NCBI GenBank assembly: GCA_902806575.1
Contig: CADCXD010000002.1
Coordinates: 3,844,001 to 3,908,000, forward strand
Reading direction: 5' to 3'
Source: Jackrogersella multiformis
Taxonomy: Eukaryota; Ascomycota; Sordariomycetes; Xylariales; Hypoxylaceae
Length of the DNA: 64,000 nt
This document shows positions 12,227 to 24,362 of the stretch, in pieces. The notes below the pieces were generated by a model. That model was given only the letters and a program-made list of their open reading frames with translations, was not told the origin of the DNA and did no database searches. How positions within the stretch are numbered: position 1 is the stretch's first letter; every line of letters begins with the position of its first letter. A program made the translations under genes and the position numbers.

Positions 12227-13097
12227 TTATCTAGCGGGCGCGGAGTCAAGTTCTGAAGCCTCTCTATAGCTGGCCAACTCACTTGGGGTCTTTAGGGGGT
12301 GAAAATCGATATGTTGAGCACCATTTGGTGCTTGGTCTGTAGGTTTCGACGCTCCTTTTCGTCGCCAAAATAGAAATCCTAGAATAGTTCCTAACATGAT
12401 GACAGCGGCTCCAGCCCCAACTCCAATGCCGGCAGCCTGGCCGGGGCTGAGGCTTGGAGAATTCTCCTGTGACGATGTATCTGCTATCGGTATCGTTGGG
12501 GTCGCACCGCTCGTTTCTGTTGAAGCCTATCTTTATCATCAGTATGCATGTAACCTAGGTTTCAAATGGAATTAAAGCTGTACTAACCGGCGTCGTGTAC
12601 ATTATTGCCAATGCGAATAAATGGTAAGCGGAAGACAGAGCTCTCGGCTCGAAGGTTATTGTATTAGCTATCAAGCCTGTCCGCGTAACGGTTATAGTAC
12701 CGCTATTGGGTTGCTGTGATACACAACGAAAGTTCTCGATATGAAAGCCAGTCCCTGTTTGAGGCTGACATGCGAATTCGTAGACCCTAACAGAATCCTT
12801 ATTAGTTTTATGCCTCTAAGTTTATTTTTGATACTTAACATACGAAGGACAGCACGTCACCGCTGCCGCTGGACCTGTACCCTGGCAAGCAGAGGTGTAA
12901 TGCGAAGGACATCCCGTTGCTGCGTATGTGTGGGTTCCCTCCCAGCTAGAAGGGAGGCAATTCGATATTTGCGACGGACCGCCTAGAACCGTTCGCTGAT
13001 CACCATCCGACTGATAGTCCCATATCCAGTTGTCGGTTCTTTGCAGACATCCTTGCTGAGTGGGAGTCCAGGTAGTTGGTAACGTCGGGGTTGCCAT
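12227..13097 (-). CDS. Single-pass membrane protein, cysteine-rich exterior, C-terminal TM segment
   Basis: Exons on the minus strand: 13097-12844, 12786-12588 and 12526-12227 (250 aa). Introns are 12787-12843 (GTATGT...TTAG) and 12527-12587 (GTTAGT...ATAG); both keep frame. The first exon starts MATPTLPTTWTPTQQGCL and carries spaced cysteines ending in TCCPS. A Ser/Thr/Pro-rich stretch follows, then a TM helix at about 183-204 (AAGIGVGAGAAVIMLG...) with RRK at its inner face and a short tail. This is a widespread fungal layout of unknown role: Cys-rich ectodomain, S/T-rich stalk, one TM, basic stop-transfer. No classical signal peptide is visible, so topology is inferred from the RRK anchor. 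A TACCTAGGTA-type motif sits just upstream of the start. Confidence 0.78.
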
Positions 13098-14056
13098 TTC
13101 TAGAAGATGCCCACCTACCTAGATAGGTACCTAGGTAAGATAATTGGCTGGATGAAGCTATGGAAAAAAAACAACCGGAGGATGTGTATTTAGATGATGA
13201 GAAAAAGTATGAGGAGGAACACGCGCAATTTTCAAAGTGTGTCAACCTCTTAGAAAATTATTAGGACTCATTATCCCTGCGAGCCAAGCTGTATGGTCTG
13301 ACGATCCTTCGCATTTACTATAACGAATTGACGCGATGATCAGCGTTGAAGGATTGTGTACGCCGTGACGTCTAGTATAACCAGCCTCCCTGCCTGCCAG
13401 CTTCGAATCCATTTGCACCATGTATACGAAACTTGTAATAATAATGTTTTGAACTATAAAATCATTATCCCTTGATTACTTAATTAGCACTAAATACCAG
13501 CTAAAATGCGTGTGGGCTACCTAAAGAAGTATTTCAAGGGATAGCTTTCGCACAGTATAGACAGTGTTATTAGTACAGGCCTCGCACGCGGTGTAATTAA
13601 TCTGGCGTGAGGTATTCGCCCAGCTTTAGTAAAGGCATGTTGCATAGCATCACAGTCTTCGGGGTTATTTAAACAGGTGATTAGTATTGTTTTGGGCGGT
13701 AAATGACCAAGTTTTAGTTGTGTATCATGATTTCCGATTTTCGCGTGACCGGCCGGTATTCGGCATACCTAGGTACCCACAGTCATTAGATAAAAGGGGA
13801 CGTGAGTATGGTAGACGGATTAAACTAGAGTAAATATCTCTAACATAAAAAAACCACAAGGTATTTAGTTTAACAGTCGCAACATTAATGACTTTTGAAA
13901 ACGGATTACGGATGTTAGCTGCCGGTGAAGTGACGCTCGGCGACAGAGTTATAAAGTGTATCCACTATTAATACGGTGCATTCCGTGTTACGGAAGCAGG
14001 CTCGTTCGTAGGGGGAGTTGTGGAACGTCGCACGTCTTATCTTAGCCCCCGAATAA
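13098..14056. other. Intergenic; upstream of membrane protein, no gene seen
   Basis: This holds palindromic motif copies at 13113-13137 and 13766-13777. The frame at 13000-13245 on the minus strand is not supported as coding. Confidence 0.5.
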
Positions 14057-15345
14057 CTATATCTCATTCAAATCAGGGTATTGATCCATAACCTCCGTAC
14101 CCCCATCCAATAGTACATCGGCATTTAGCCTTACACTCCACCTCACCATATCAGTTAAACTTGTGTCCCTAAACCCATCCCCGTGGTCTCCAATATCACT
14201 AGCAGCGCTAAGCGGACCAGCTGCACGGTGGTGATGAAAGAATGCCGGCTGAACTGTTAAGCAGTTATGATGCCTCCGTCCTTTACCACCCTCGCAGAAG
14301 AACCGAAGGAGAATATCGAAGCCGTCTGTGGGATCCTTGAGACCGACTTCATATAACAGTTTCCGTGCACCTGCTTGACTTATTGCATAGCCCAGCGAGC
14401 ATACGCCTTCCTGCACATGATGAACAGCTCGCGTATGTTCTGGGTACGTCTCTTTTAGGGTAAAGGGGATATTGAGAGTCCAAAGATACCGTTTCTCGGC
14501 GACCGTGTCGTCGTCGGAGTGAATTACTCGGCCCTTGGGGAGAAGTCGGTTATCTTGAAATGGAAAGTGCATACCGCAATGGCCAATCCAAAGTAGATCC
14601 CAGCTATCCCCGTATGGTGATATTATAGGGGGCTCGGTATTGGGAAGATTGTGGAATGAAAGGTCAGGGACTGTCTCGGGTGCTCCTGTAGATGGGGTCG
14701 GGTAAGTTAAATCGGCATATTTCCCTGAACTTCTGAACACAGGTTGTGTAAGGGCTTGAGCTGACAATGCAAAATCTTTCAGCTGGTGTTTGATTCTGAT
14801 ATCCCAGTCTGTGTCGTCTTCGAGAATTAAAGCGGAAGTCAAGTTTCTTCGAACAACCCTGATTATTCCCACGTCAATAAATTATTCATACAAGCTTAGC
14901 ACAAGGACTCATACTCTTGGATGGCATTCATATGCGCACGCCACGAACCCAATGAAGCATCATTCATCCGTTCATGCTTAGATGTTGTCGGAATCGCCTT
15001 ATCTGGTATGTCTTTTCCGCTAACACCGTCCACAAATTTAATCTTCATGTTGCTAAGGGCCGCCTGTAGGAACATGCCATCGCGACGATCTGTCCGCGAC
15101 GGCAAGCCGACTACGAGTATGTCCTGGAACTATGCGATGGTACTTGATCAGTCAATTTGACATGGTATATAACTACACAAATAACTGAGACTCACCCCAA
15201 GTGTGGTATTTCCGATGTCATCAAGAAGGCCATCGTGGAGATCTACACTTGATAAAGATCGTTGTAAACGGAAACATGTCCACGAGGCAATAGAAATAAT
15301 AACAATGGCGTAGATGACCCGTGCTGGCGGCAGTCGAAGAGCCAT
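14057..15345 (-). CDS. Glycosyltransferase family 25-like, type II membrane protein
   Basis: Exons on the minus strand: 15345-15196, 15129-14915 and 14858-14057 (388 aa). Introns are 15130-15195 (GTGAGT...ATAG) and 14859-14914 (GTATGA...TCAG). The joined frame reads through ILVVGLPSRTDRRDGM and GSWRAHMNAIQEVVRRNLTSALILEDD, the hallmark GT25 order: donor-site start, the 'H...ai' helix, then the LEDD metal/donor motif at about 134-137. An N-terminal signal anchor (ARVIYAIVIISIASW, about 8-22) suggests a Golgi or ER lumenal enzyme. The region near RAVHHVQEGVCSLGYAIS fits the family's acceptor part. GT25 enzymes transfer galactose or related sugars to glycans or protein; the fungal substrates are mostly unknown. 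It sits between two S/T-rich single-pass membrane proteins. Confidence 0.88.
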
Positions 15346-15959
15346 TGGGAGAGTAGCTCATATACAGAATCATAGATAATGATGAAGTGGAAAGATAAAG
15401 ACTGCCCCGGTCTAGGTTTTCAGAGCAAAGACATCTATTAACCTAGTTGATTGATGGACCCCATCGCTACCATAGACTTCAAGATAAGTGCTCCTAAACT
15501 ACCTAGTTGCTAAACTAAGAGCTATGCATTAAGTCGTATGATTTCAGGAACGCATTTATTTCAAGAATATTACATCAATTGTGGCCATCCAATGAGGTAT
15601 AACGTTGGTATCCGACAGTGTGGTACAATATAAATATCTAACGAATCAGAATAAGTTATCGGGGTTAAGCGCTTGTAAATGGGGATTGTGTTGGTTCGAC
15701 TGCATAGCCGATTTCTTTCTGATACCACCTCAGCATGCCGAAAATGTATTTATTGGTTTAGGTAGGTAGGATGAAACAACATAACGATAACCCCTACCAA
15801 CATTAATCAATATCAGGTAGATACAGGTAAGTATCGGCGACTTGTGCCTCGGGTTTTGTTGAAGCAATATCAAAGTAAACCGTACCCAATTCATCAACAT
15901 ATTATGACTTCGTAGAATTCGTGCATCATCCTAGGTGCAGTAATTCTCTTAATTTCAAC
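15346..15959. other. Divergent promoter region between GT25 and membrane protein genes
   Basis: A 614-bp stretch shared by the 5' ends of two divergent genes. It has no coding signal, and short GGTAGGTAGG-like motif fragments lie near 15760. Confidence 0.5.
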
Positions 15960-16778
15960 ATGATATTAATTCCCATTCTTATCATAGGGATAGCGTCGTT
16001 AGTGCTTGCACAATTTTCAAATCCCCCTCCTGAACGAGCAATATGGAATGTCGGTGAGGTTCAAACCATCAAGTTTAAGACGACATTCAAGAGTTTCTCC
16101 ATCGCTCTTTGGCAGCAGGCTCCTGGAGGAGGCTCGGCAGATCTAGGACCAGTGGTTTTCGGTGAGTACCTAGAACGTGTCAAGCTACCTTTTTCTAATC
16201 CAGTCAACAACTAACCGAAACTCCATGAAGAGACAACGAATAATGCAGCCGCACAGTTTGACTGGCTAGTCCAAACATACGACTTCAATCTGGCAAGATC
16301 GAAATTGTTTTTCTTCTGGATGTTCGAAGGACCCAGTTCGCTACAAGGAAATCAATCAAGTCATCAGATGTCTTCGGCCTTCTTTAACATCACTGATGAG
16401 CCCCTTATGAGTAGCTCAAGTACTACAATTTCCACCATCCCACCGAGCGTTATAGCTACATACACACCAACACATTCAACTGATACGTCCGAACCCGCAG
16501 AAAGTGGCGAACAGGCTATTAATCAAGAAGATTCCGGTGGACTAAGCGTTGGAGCGAAAGCTGGGATCGGGATATCTGTCGGCATAGTAGGTCTGGCAGC
16601 AATAATCTGTGCTGGTTTCTGTCTTAGGCACTTGAAGAGAAAACAACAAGTCGCTGATTTACAAAGAGGAAATTCAGAGCCAAACTTCCAGGAAGAGCCC
16701 TGGGACAAGACTAAGCCTGCCAACTTAACCCATATGGAGATGCCAACCTCTCGGCAAGAGCCTTTTGAATTAGAATAA
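15960..16778 (+). CDS. Secreted-anchored single-pass membrane protein
   Basis: Exons 15960-16161 and 16231-16778 (249 aa). The intron 16162-16230 has a GTGAGT donor, a perfect ACTAAC branch and an AAG acceptor. The start is the ATG that opens a strong signal peptide (MILIPILIIGIASLVLAQ). An ectodomain of about 110 residues follows, with WNVGEVQTIKFKTTF and QFDWLVQTYDF, features of a common fungal extracellular fold family of unknown role. Next come a Ser/Thr-rich stalk (about 120-165), a TM helix at about 178-199, LKRKQQ at the inner face and a 45-residue acidic/polar tail. The layout recalls cell-wall sensors and receptors, but homology to a named sensor is not shown. It lies divergent to the GT25 gene. 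Confidence 0.85.
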
Positions 16779-17152
16779 TATATCAATTAATAAGTAGCTT
16801 TAAGTATAGGAGAGCGTCGGAGTTGATGAAAGGTTTTTCTAGCTGTGATATTCAAGAAATCAAGTTCTCGAAGAGCGATACTAAGTAAAAGGCAAGGGGG
16901 TCCTGGCTGTTAAGGGGCTATTCATAAGTGGAATACATCGAGATGTGTTCACCACTTAACTTCAAGCAATATATTTATTAGCCTTTAGGTTACAAGTTAT
17001 TATTATCAATATAAAAAAGATATTCATAACTCTGCTAAAAATTCAGCATCACGCGAGTGACAACAGCCTAAGCTACCTACCTGTTAGGCTCTAGGTACCC
17101 TCCCCCCTCCTTAAGTAAAGTGGTATGACATCCACTAAACGCCGTATCTCTC
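16779..17152. other. Intergenic between convergent genes
   Basis: The 3' regions of the membrane protein gene and the NLR-like gene meet here. A partial palindromic motif lies at 17074-17098. No gene seen. Confidence 0.5.
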
Positions 17153-20100
17153 TCATGCAACACCGCCAGTGTAAGAGTTGCCTGCGCTGTCACAGTTACC
17201 ATCATTTATGTTAACCTTCCACGCGAAATCCAATCCTCCCTTGACGACGATGGCATCGCCGTTCCTTGCAAAAACAGGATCTTTCCCAACCCCGCAAATT
17301 ATATGTCGAGCCCCAGCAAACCAATCGTATGGAACAAAGAAGTGACGTGAATATGACACCATATTTCCAATGTCGACTGAACAGACCCAAGACTGTTTAT
17401 CCAGAAATATCATCTTAGCAGTATTACTAAACCCTATAACGTGCGCTACGCAATTGCTAAGTTCTTGTAACTGTGGACCAAAAAGGGGTTCGGCGATCGT
17501 CCCTGTCCTGCCAGTATCCTCACTTATTGAAAATGAGTCGATATGATCTTCAATGGTAAAAGATTTAGTAGCTGAACTCTCAGTTACTTTGGTGCCAAAA
17601 GAAACAGCGTCGAAGAGGCACACGCGCCTCGTCTCGGAAGAGCCGTTCTGCTCTGATAGTTCAAGAAGTATGTAGTGTATTTTCTTGAATGCTTGAGATA
17701 TAACACTTTTCAATTGCATACCATCGAGATTAATATGAAGCGAAATCGTGGCAACTTCTGACCAATCGCTCCAGTTGTAGATCTTTGCCGTGACGAAGTC
17801 TATACACATTAATCGTGTAGATGAATGTGGATGTTCAATCCATTTCCGGAGTCGTGGAGATCCCGAAATTTGTCGCTCCTCGCATTGATTCATGTCAATG
17901 GTCCATATATGATCACTCTCTCTCGTCGACAGCAACAACTTATTAGGAGTTGAGTCGGCTAAGACTTGGATGATGGTGCTGCTATGATCTAGGCGTGATT
18001 GAAAGAGTTTCCTGTCAAGTACCCATCCTTCCTTTACGGACTTTTTCAGCTCCCATACGAAAATCATATTCGAATTATCGACACTGGCTAATGTTGAGTT
18101 GCTTGACCACCATTCAATCACTCTCACAAGTGACTTATGGTGGTATAGTGTCCGCTGTTGCTTTTCTGTTCTTAAGTCGTACGTGCAAACGGAGCCATCT
18201 TCTTTCCCACAAAACACAACATCTTCCTCGGGATCTAAAGCCAGAGAGCTTATTCTTACGGCAGCGTCTGATGTAACTACTTCAACTGGAGGGCTAGTTG
18301 TAGTTTCACTATCATCGTCGCCAACACTTTCTCGGAGAAGAACAGTAGGATCCCATACATTGCACCGGGTGCCTCGTATATCTGCAAAACTTAGACTGTC
18401 TTTGCTAAAAGCAATTTGCTTTACGAAGGAATCTGAAGACGTAACTCGGTATATGAGCCTTAGCGTGTCAAACTTGAAGACATTGATCGTACCACCCCCG
18501 GCTCCGCCGCCAAGAAATCGGCCGTTGGGGCTGGCGGCAAGAGTGTGACAGTTCGCGCGTATCTTTTTAACCTCTTGATCGCTAAATGGGTCAACAAGTA
18601 CGAGGTCACCATCAAGATAGGATGCAGCCAGCAGTCCGATCGTCTTGTTCGGGTTTAATACGAGTGCGGTCACAAGATGCGTGCTCGTTTCTCCGTTCGG
18701 CATCCCCCTCCCACAACTACCGTAGTATGCGTCTTCTTGAAGATCCCAGAGCAGAATTGGTCGGCCAACATATGCCACTGCAAGCATCCCATGATCTACA
18801 GATATGGATATGGAACATGCTTGGCCGTGAAAAGGTGTTGTGGCATCTTCCCTAGAGTCATTCCATGGTTTGTCTGGCTGTCTGGTGGCATTGCCTGCGA
18901 GATCCCACGTAGCAAGGTAGTTTTTGTGCAATGCGACAATAAGTACGTCTTTATCAAAAACGAGACACATTGGTCGAGCTGGCAGCTTGATTACATGGAG
19001 GCAGGTGCCGCTGTGAATGTTCCAGATCTTGACAAACTTCATGCCACAAGATACGAGCAATTCTGACCTGGGTTTGAAACGTAATAGTTTGAATATTTCT
19101 CCGTGCTCTAGAACTTTATACTTCTGGTAAGTTATTATATGGTACAGGGTGATTCGACCACATTGTAAACCAACAGCAAAAAATTCATCGCCGTAACAAA
19201 TGGTACTCGGTTGGCCCTGGCGAAAGTCTATGCACGAAAGTCGATCATCCCATTGAGTATCGGAGAATCCAAGTAGTGAGAGCTTCCGACCACGTACAGC
19301 AGTCTTTTGGATCATAGAGGCCGTCGATTCGGTCGGGGAAAACGGAAGTATGAGAGAATAAATAGAGGACGGCAAGGGTATGAGGGCTCCTGTAAACTTC
19401 GCGGCGATTCTTATAAGATCCGTCGTCCAGCTTTCAATAACTTGTGTCTCTCTTCCAAGGGAAGATTTTTCCTTTAAAGCTCCACGGAGATATATCTTCA
19501 AGTGTTTTGCGGTCCGGATTAGCGGGGTGAGACTCCGTGTCCATGCTACTGCTTCTATCCAGGAAAGGATATTAGACTTCAAGAATGTTTCAGCGAGCAT
19601 CAATATCTCCATATTACCAGGGTCAGCCTTGGCAATATGGTATGAAAATGAGTCGCATGCATATCTTGAGAAGGCAGCTCGCCAGTTCGTAGGATCCCCA
19701 ACCGAATCGCGCCGAGCCGTTCGAGGTGGCTTCATCTCTTCTCCAGTCAGATATTGCAAACATGCTTTAGCAATTCTCGTGTGTGCCTGCATTGAATCAA
19801 CGGCGAATTCGGACTCTACAGCCTCACTTAAGAGAAACTCTCGCGCTGTTGCATGGACCATCTGGACCTTGCCGAATTTATCGACTATCACGAGTTGGCC
19901 ACAGAGGGAAGCAATGGTTTCATCTAGCTTCACAACATTTTCTCGTATGTCCAAGCCCAGGGCTTCCTCAAGTTCCCGAGTAGTCAGCGGCCTTGTTGTG
20001 GAGGTAGTCCAAGCCAAAATAGCTTGTATCAATTTTTTACCACGTATAGATTGAGACATTTGATCCAATGTCCTCTTGTATAACGCCCCCATTCTCGGTG

Positions 20101-21956
20101 GCACTTCTGCAAGAACCTCAGATATTGTCTCTTCGGTATATGAGTTTGATAGCTCATTGAGTACTAGAACTGTCCATAAGAAAGATCCCTGGGACTTTAG
20201 GAGAACCTGTTCTACCAGGGCGTCGCGGTGCGCATCGTTTTTGACAATCAAAGATTTACTCTTTATCTCTGCCACACGTTTGATACCAGAATGAGTATCA
20301 GCTGATGAAATTTGTTCGGACTGGAAGGTTTCGGGACTAAGGCGAGCGAATAGTTTCTCTAGCTCAACAGTGTGTCGACTTGTGACAAGAATGTGCAATG
20401 GTATCGATGGGTCCATCTTTGCTAACATGCTATCGAGGAATGGTATGAAGTTTGAGCATTCATCCAAAGCATCGATGACCCAGTAATGCTTGGAGAGCTG
20501 CCCCTGAAATATGCCTGACGTGAACAATTTACGCCATAAAGTGCGATCGTTGTCGTCGACTAATGTCGTATCCCTTAGCAATTCCGAAACCGTTTTTCTT
20601 ATCCGAATATCTGCACATGCCATCTGGAAGGCAAGAGATCTTAAGCAACTACCCAATCGCGACTTGGCTTTATCTGCATGCCTGAAGAAGAAATAGCTGC
20701 AGAAACGGTCGCGGCTATTGTCCTGAAGTTGATCAATTATATATCCAGAAAGAACAGACTTTCCAGATGCGGGTAGTCCGTTAACCCAGAGAACTCTTAG
20801 CCCACCCCTGGAATCCCTCCATTTTATATAAGAAGTCTTCGTAGAGAACCACTCGCAAGTGCCAACAATGCGGGCATCTTCCACTGTCATTAGGTCGTCC
20901 TCGCAATTTAAGGCCGAAGTTGATACACCAAAACATCTATCGAGAAAATTTAGATCTTCTCTAGTCAAATCTTCTTTCGACCTTCGAGCTAAAAGAGGTT
21001 ATTGTAAGTGCGTGTTGGGAAACAAGTTGTGTGGGACTAATATTTTGGTAGTACGGATATTAATAATTGTAAGAAATAGCACCTAAGCATGACAATAACG
21101 TACCTTTTTTGGTGACACTGTTGATTGTTGTCGCGAGTGCATTGCGTAATATAAGATAGTTTTGATCATCTGGGCTGTCGAATTTGCATATTGATCGATG
21201 ATCCGCGTTCATGGGTATCTGTTTCTCCTGTTGAAATCCTAACACTGCGGAATCGGGATCGACTATCATCCTTCTAAACACTCCCATGTCAAGATGGTGG
21301 GTCTCATAAAACGACCACACATCGATTTCGGTAGAGCACTGTCTAAAATCGTCGTTGATGACCTGTATCGTGCCGGAACCTTTTTGCAGGTCCCCGACAT
21401 AAGCCCTCGAGGAGAAAGCAAAGCGAAGGATATTCTTTAGCATTTTAGCTGAATCCGAGCCTCTGTGCGGTGTCGCGAGGAAGTAAATTGTATGGAATCT
21501 CTCCCGTAAAGCTTGGTATGATATGTCCTGTTTTGCTAACACATACGCCTTTTTTATGACCAAGCCACCCATGCTATGTCCTATGAGGACAATCGAAGTG
21601 TCGGAGTTGGCTAAGTGTGGCGATGTTCCCATTTCACCAAGCAAGGATTTGCCAAAATGGTGAACATTAAGGCAATTGTCCTTGCCTTTAACATAGTCCG
21701 AATTGTAGCCAAAACTATGAATTCGCACATCCCTAAATGCAGGATCCTTGGGCAGCCATTCCTGTGGCCAATAGTGACTCAGCGAGTTAGTCTTGCTCCA
21801 AGTTTTCCTAGACCCCCCGCCCAAGCCGTGTACAAAAATGAAGTCGATGCGAGGCTCGGAGGGGGAGTAGAGAAGGTTGAGACCGAGTGGTCCCTTGACA
21901 TCGTCTGTACCATCGTCAGCGATAGTGGCGGTACGGCTTAGGCGGAAGTTCTTCAT
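17153..21956 (-). CDS. SesB-type hydrolase-NACHT-WD40-like STAND protein (fungal NLR)
   Basis: Exons on the minus strand: 21956-21104 and 20988-17153 (1562 aa). The 115-bp intron (GTACGT...TTAG) joins INSVTKK to ARRSKEDL in frame. The ATG at 21956 follows an in-frame stop. Residues 1-about 270 are an alpha/beta hydrolase of the SesB/DUF676 kind: FIFVHGLGGG at 39-48 and nucleophile motif GHSMGG at 126-131. A helical linker is followed by the NACHT-type NTPase: P-loop GLPASGKS at 355-362 and Walker B VIDALDEC at about 455-462. The C-terminal 700 residues have beta-propeller character with scattered WD-like ends (KIWNIHSGTC, LLWDLQEDA, NVWDPTVLL, FVWELKK). The blades are divergent, unlike the near-identical hypervariable repeats of HET-E type proteins. 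Such proteins are thought to sense non-self and trigger defence or cell death. Confidence 0.92.
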
Positions 21957-22507
21957 CGACTACGAGTCGATTAGCTGTGATCCTAATCGCAGTTACCGGC
22001 GAATTCGCTGTCGTAAAGGCAAGCTTACTATGCTGTCTTCATATCGCGTTGACGATGGTGTTTTAGTGAGAAGCCTACTACTATTACTCCTCCTTAAGTG
22101 GGATCAGAAGCCTAGCATATGTGAAGAGTTGTTAAGGGTCGTTGGTTGTCTCTAGCAGTCGCATCATTTAGGTAACTATGACCACGTGGTAATGATAGCA
22201 TAAAATAGCGCTGGTGGGCGTTGATTTGGGCCTCTCTCGGCCATTTGCCAGGACCAACCCCTCTTAAATGCAGTTATATGCATGGCTTGACGGGGCTTGG
22301 GTATCGCGTTGTATTTGTCAGCTTTAAGATATCCCACAGCTTTTCATGACTAGTAGTCAATGACCAAGTACACTTTTCCAAGAAGAGTTTTGGATTATTG
22401 TTTTAAAGGAAGCTAGCCTAGGTAAGTATCTTATTCTATCTTCAAACTCATAGGCTCATTTTTATATAGCCGTATAGTTTAAATACCTCGGCTTAGAATC
22501 GGCCAGG
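21957..22507. promoter_or_regulatory. Divergent upstream region of NLR-like gene and split deaminase gene
   Basis: 551 bp between two divergent starts, at normal base composition. A short CCTAGGTAAGT motif lies at about 22417-22427. No gene seen. Confidence 0.4.
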
Positions 22508-22592
22508 ATGGTATCGACTAAAACTTACCCCACCATCACGCCCGGTGACCACACGGCGTTCATGGAATATGCCCTCGGGGTTGCACGCCTAT
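22508..22592 (+). pseudogene. Deaminase gene, 5' fragment (split by LTR element)
   Basis: From an ATG at 22508 the frame encodes 28 residues beginning MVSTKTYPTITPGDH and ending MEYALGVARL. At 22593 it runs into the LTR of El1 and meets a TGA two codons later. Joined across the insertion to the fragment at 38414, counting the duplicated CCTAT once, the frame continues without a gap and yields a 181-residue deaminase. The fragment keeps normal base composition despite the adjacent RIP-mutated element. Confidence 0.85.
22588..22592. other. Target site duplication CCTAT (left, El1)
   Basis: CCTAT immediately precedes the LTR start TGTGACAAGG and recurs right after the LTR end at 38409-38413. 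Confidence 0.9.
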
Positions 22593-22905
22593 TGTGACAA
22601 GGGCAATAGGGCTTGGAATTGTAGTTTAAATTCGAGTAATAATTCTTTATGGTCTTAAGGTCTTTGCTTTCTCTCTCTTCTTACGAAGCGAGGCGTAATG
22701 ACTTATATGTATATAATTTGAATATTTTCTTAAGCGCCGTTAGCGCCTTTTTAATTTTATTAATTTAGTTTTATATATATTAATTAAGTCTTTTAATTAT
22801 CTTTATTTAATAACTTTATTTTATAAGTTTTAACGTATTTTATATTTATTAATTTATATATATATATTAATTATATTTTACTTTATAAAGTTTATTTATA
22901 TAATA
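22593..22905. repeat. El1 left LTR (313 bp)
   Basis: Direct repeat of 38123-38408. The outer 150 bp or so are near normal composition and the inner part is RIP-mutated; for example the right LTR end GTATGACA appears here as ATATAATA. Confidence 0.88.
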
Positions 22906-24207
22906 TTAACTTTTTTTTTCTTAATATTTATTTTTAAGTATATTATATAACTATAAAATTACGAGGTTTATTAATATGTTATTTATAAAATAATTTAATT
23001 ATTATCTTTACTTTTTTATTAAATATATATTTATAAAGTTTTTAAATTTAATATTTTTTAACCGGTTAATTTTTTTATTTTATAAAATATTTTATTTTAT
23101 TTTAATTTTTAATAATTTTTAAATTTTATTAAAGTTATTATATATAAAATATAATTAAGGTTAAAAAGTTTTTAATTATTAACGCGATAAAGTTTAATAA
23201 ATAAAATATAAAATAAGTTATATATATTTTTTTTTAAAAAAAAAAAATTTTATTACGATAAAAAAGATTATTTATTAAATTTTAAAAAAGCTTAAAAGCT
23301 TTTTATTTAACTTTTTAACGAGGCGTTTAATTTTAATGTTTTTTACGTTTAATATTACGAATTAATTTATTTTAAAAATTAATATATCCTTTCGTTATTT
23401 ATCGGCTTATTTTTTTATTTATTAACGGCTTCGTTTTAAGTATTTTTATATATTTTAATATATTTATATTATTTAATATATATATAACTTATTTTCGAGA
23501 TTACGTAAAGTGCTTATAAAAGGATTATAAATTACCGGGTGGTAATTATAATTAATATAAAAAAATAATGTTATTATAAGTAAATTTTATAATTATAAAT
23601 AAGTTTTTTTAATTATTTATTTTATAATTAATAAAAGTTTTAAAATAAATCTTTAAAATTTAATTAAAGCGTTTTATTTATTTATTAATTTAAAAAAGTT
23701 TTTTTAAATATAAAATATAAACTTAAAACTTTTATTAAAAATGATATTTAAGGGTATATTATATAATTTTTAATATTATTTAATAAAGATTTTAATTAAA
23801 TCGTTAAACTTTTTTTCTTTTATTTTAAAAGAAATAAAGTGTATTATTTTAAAAAATAAATTTATTATTGTTTAAATAAAATTATAATCGTTCGATAAAA
23901 GAAAATTAATAATAAAATTTATTATTATTATTAATTAAAGTTTATAATATAATTTTATCGGTTAAAGATATTTATATAAAGCGTAACGAAAGATTTTATT
24001 TTATTAACATTTTAAATAACTTCGTACGTAATTTCGGATAATATTTTTAATATTTAATTATTAAAAGTTTTAAATAATTAATTTTAAAGTTTTATTTATC
24101 TTTATATATTTAACGATAAAAATATCGTATTCGGTAAAAATAACTTTTTTTAAAGTTTCGTAAGTATTTAAAGTTTTTTTTTCGATATAAAAGGTTATTT
24201 TATAAAG

Positions 24208-24212
24208 TAACG
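24208..24212. other. Probable target duplication (left) of nested element
   Basis: TAACG here and AAACG at 33802-33806 flank the nested element. El2, which lacks the insert, has a single ATAACGTTTTT at the matching place (reverse strand near 44215). Confidence 0.6.
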
Positions 24213-24362
24213 TTATTATGTATTAATAAGTTAAAATAAAAGTCTTAAAATAATTATTTTTTTTAAAAGTAAAAGTAAAGTTAATATTTTAAAAAACAAT
24301 TAATAAGTATAAAGCACGGGTTATTACTTTAATTATAAATTATATAATTATGGCTTTTTATA
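24213..24362. repeat. Nested element left LTR (about 150 bp)
   Basis: It begins TTATTATGTATTAATAAG and ends GGCTTTTTATA. It matches 33653-33801 with mostly C/T and G/A differences. Confidence 0.75.
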
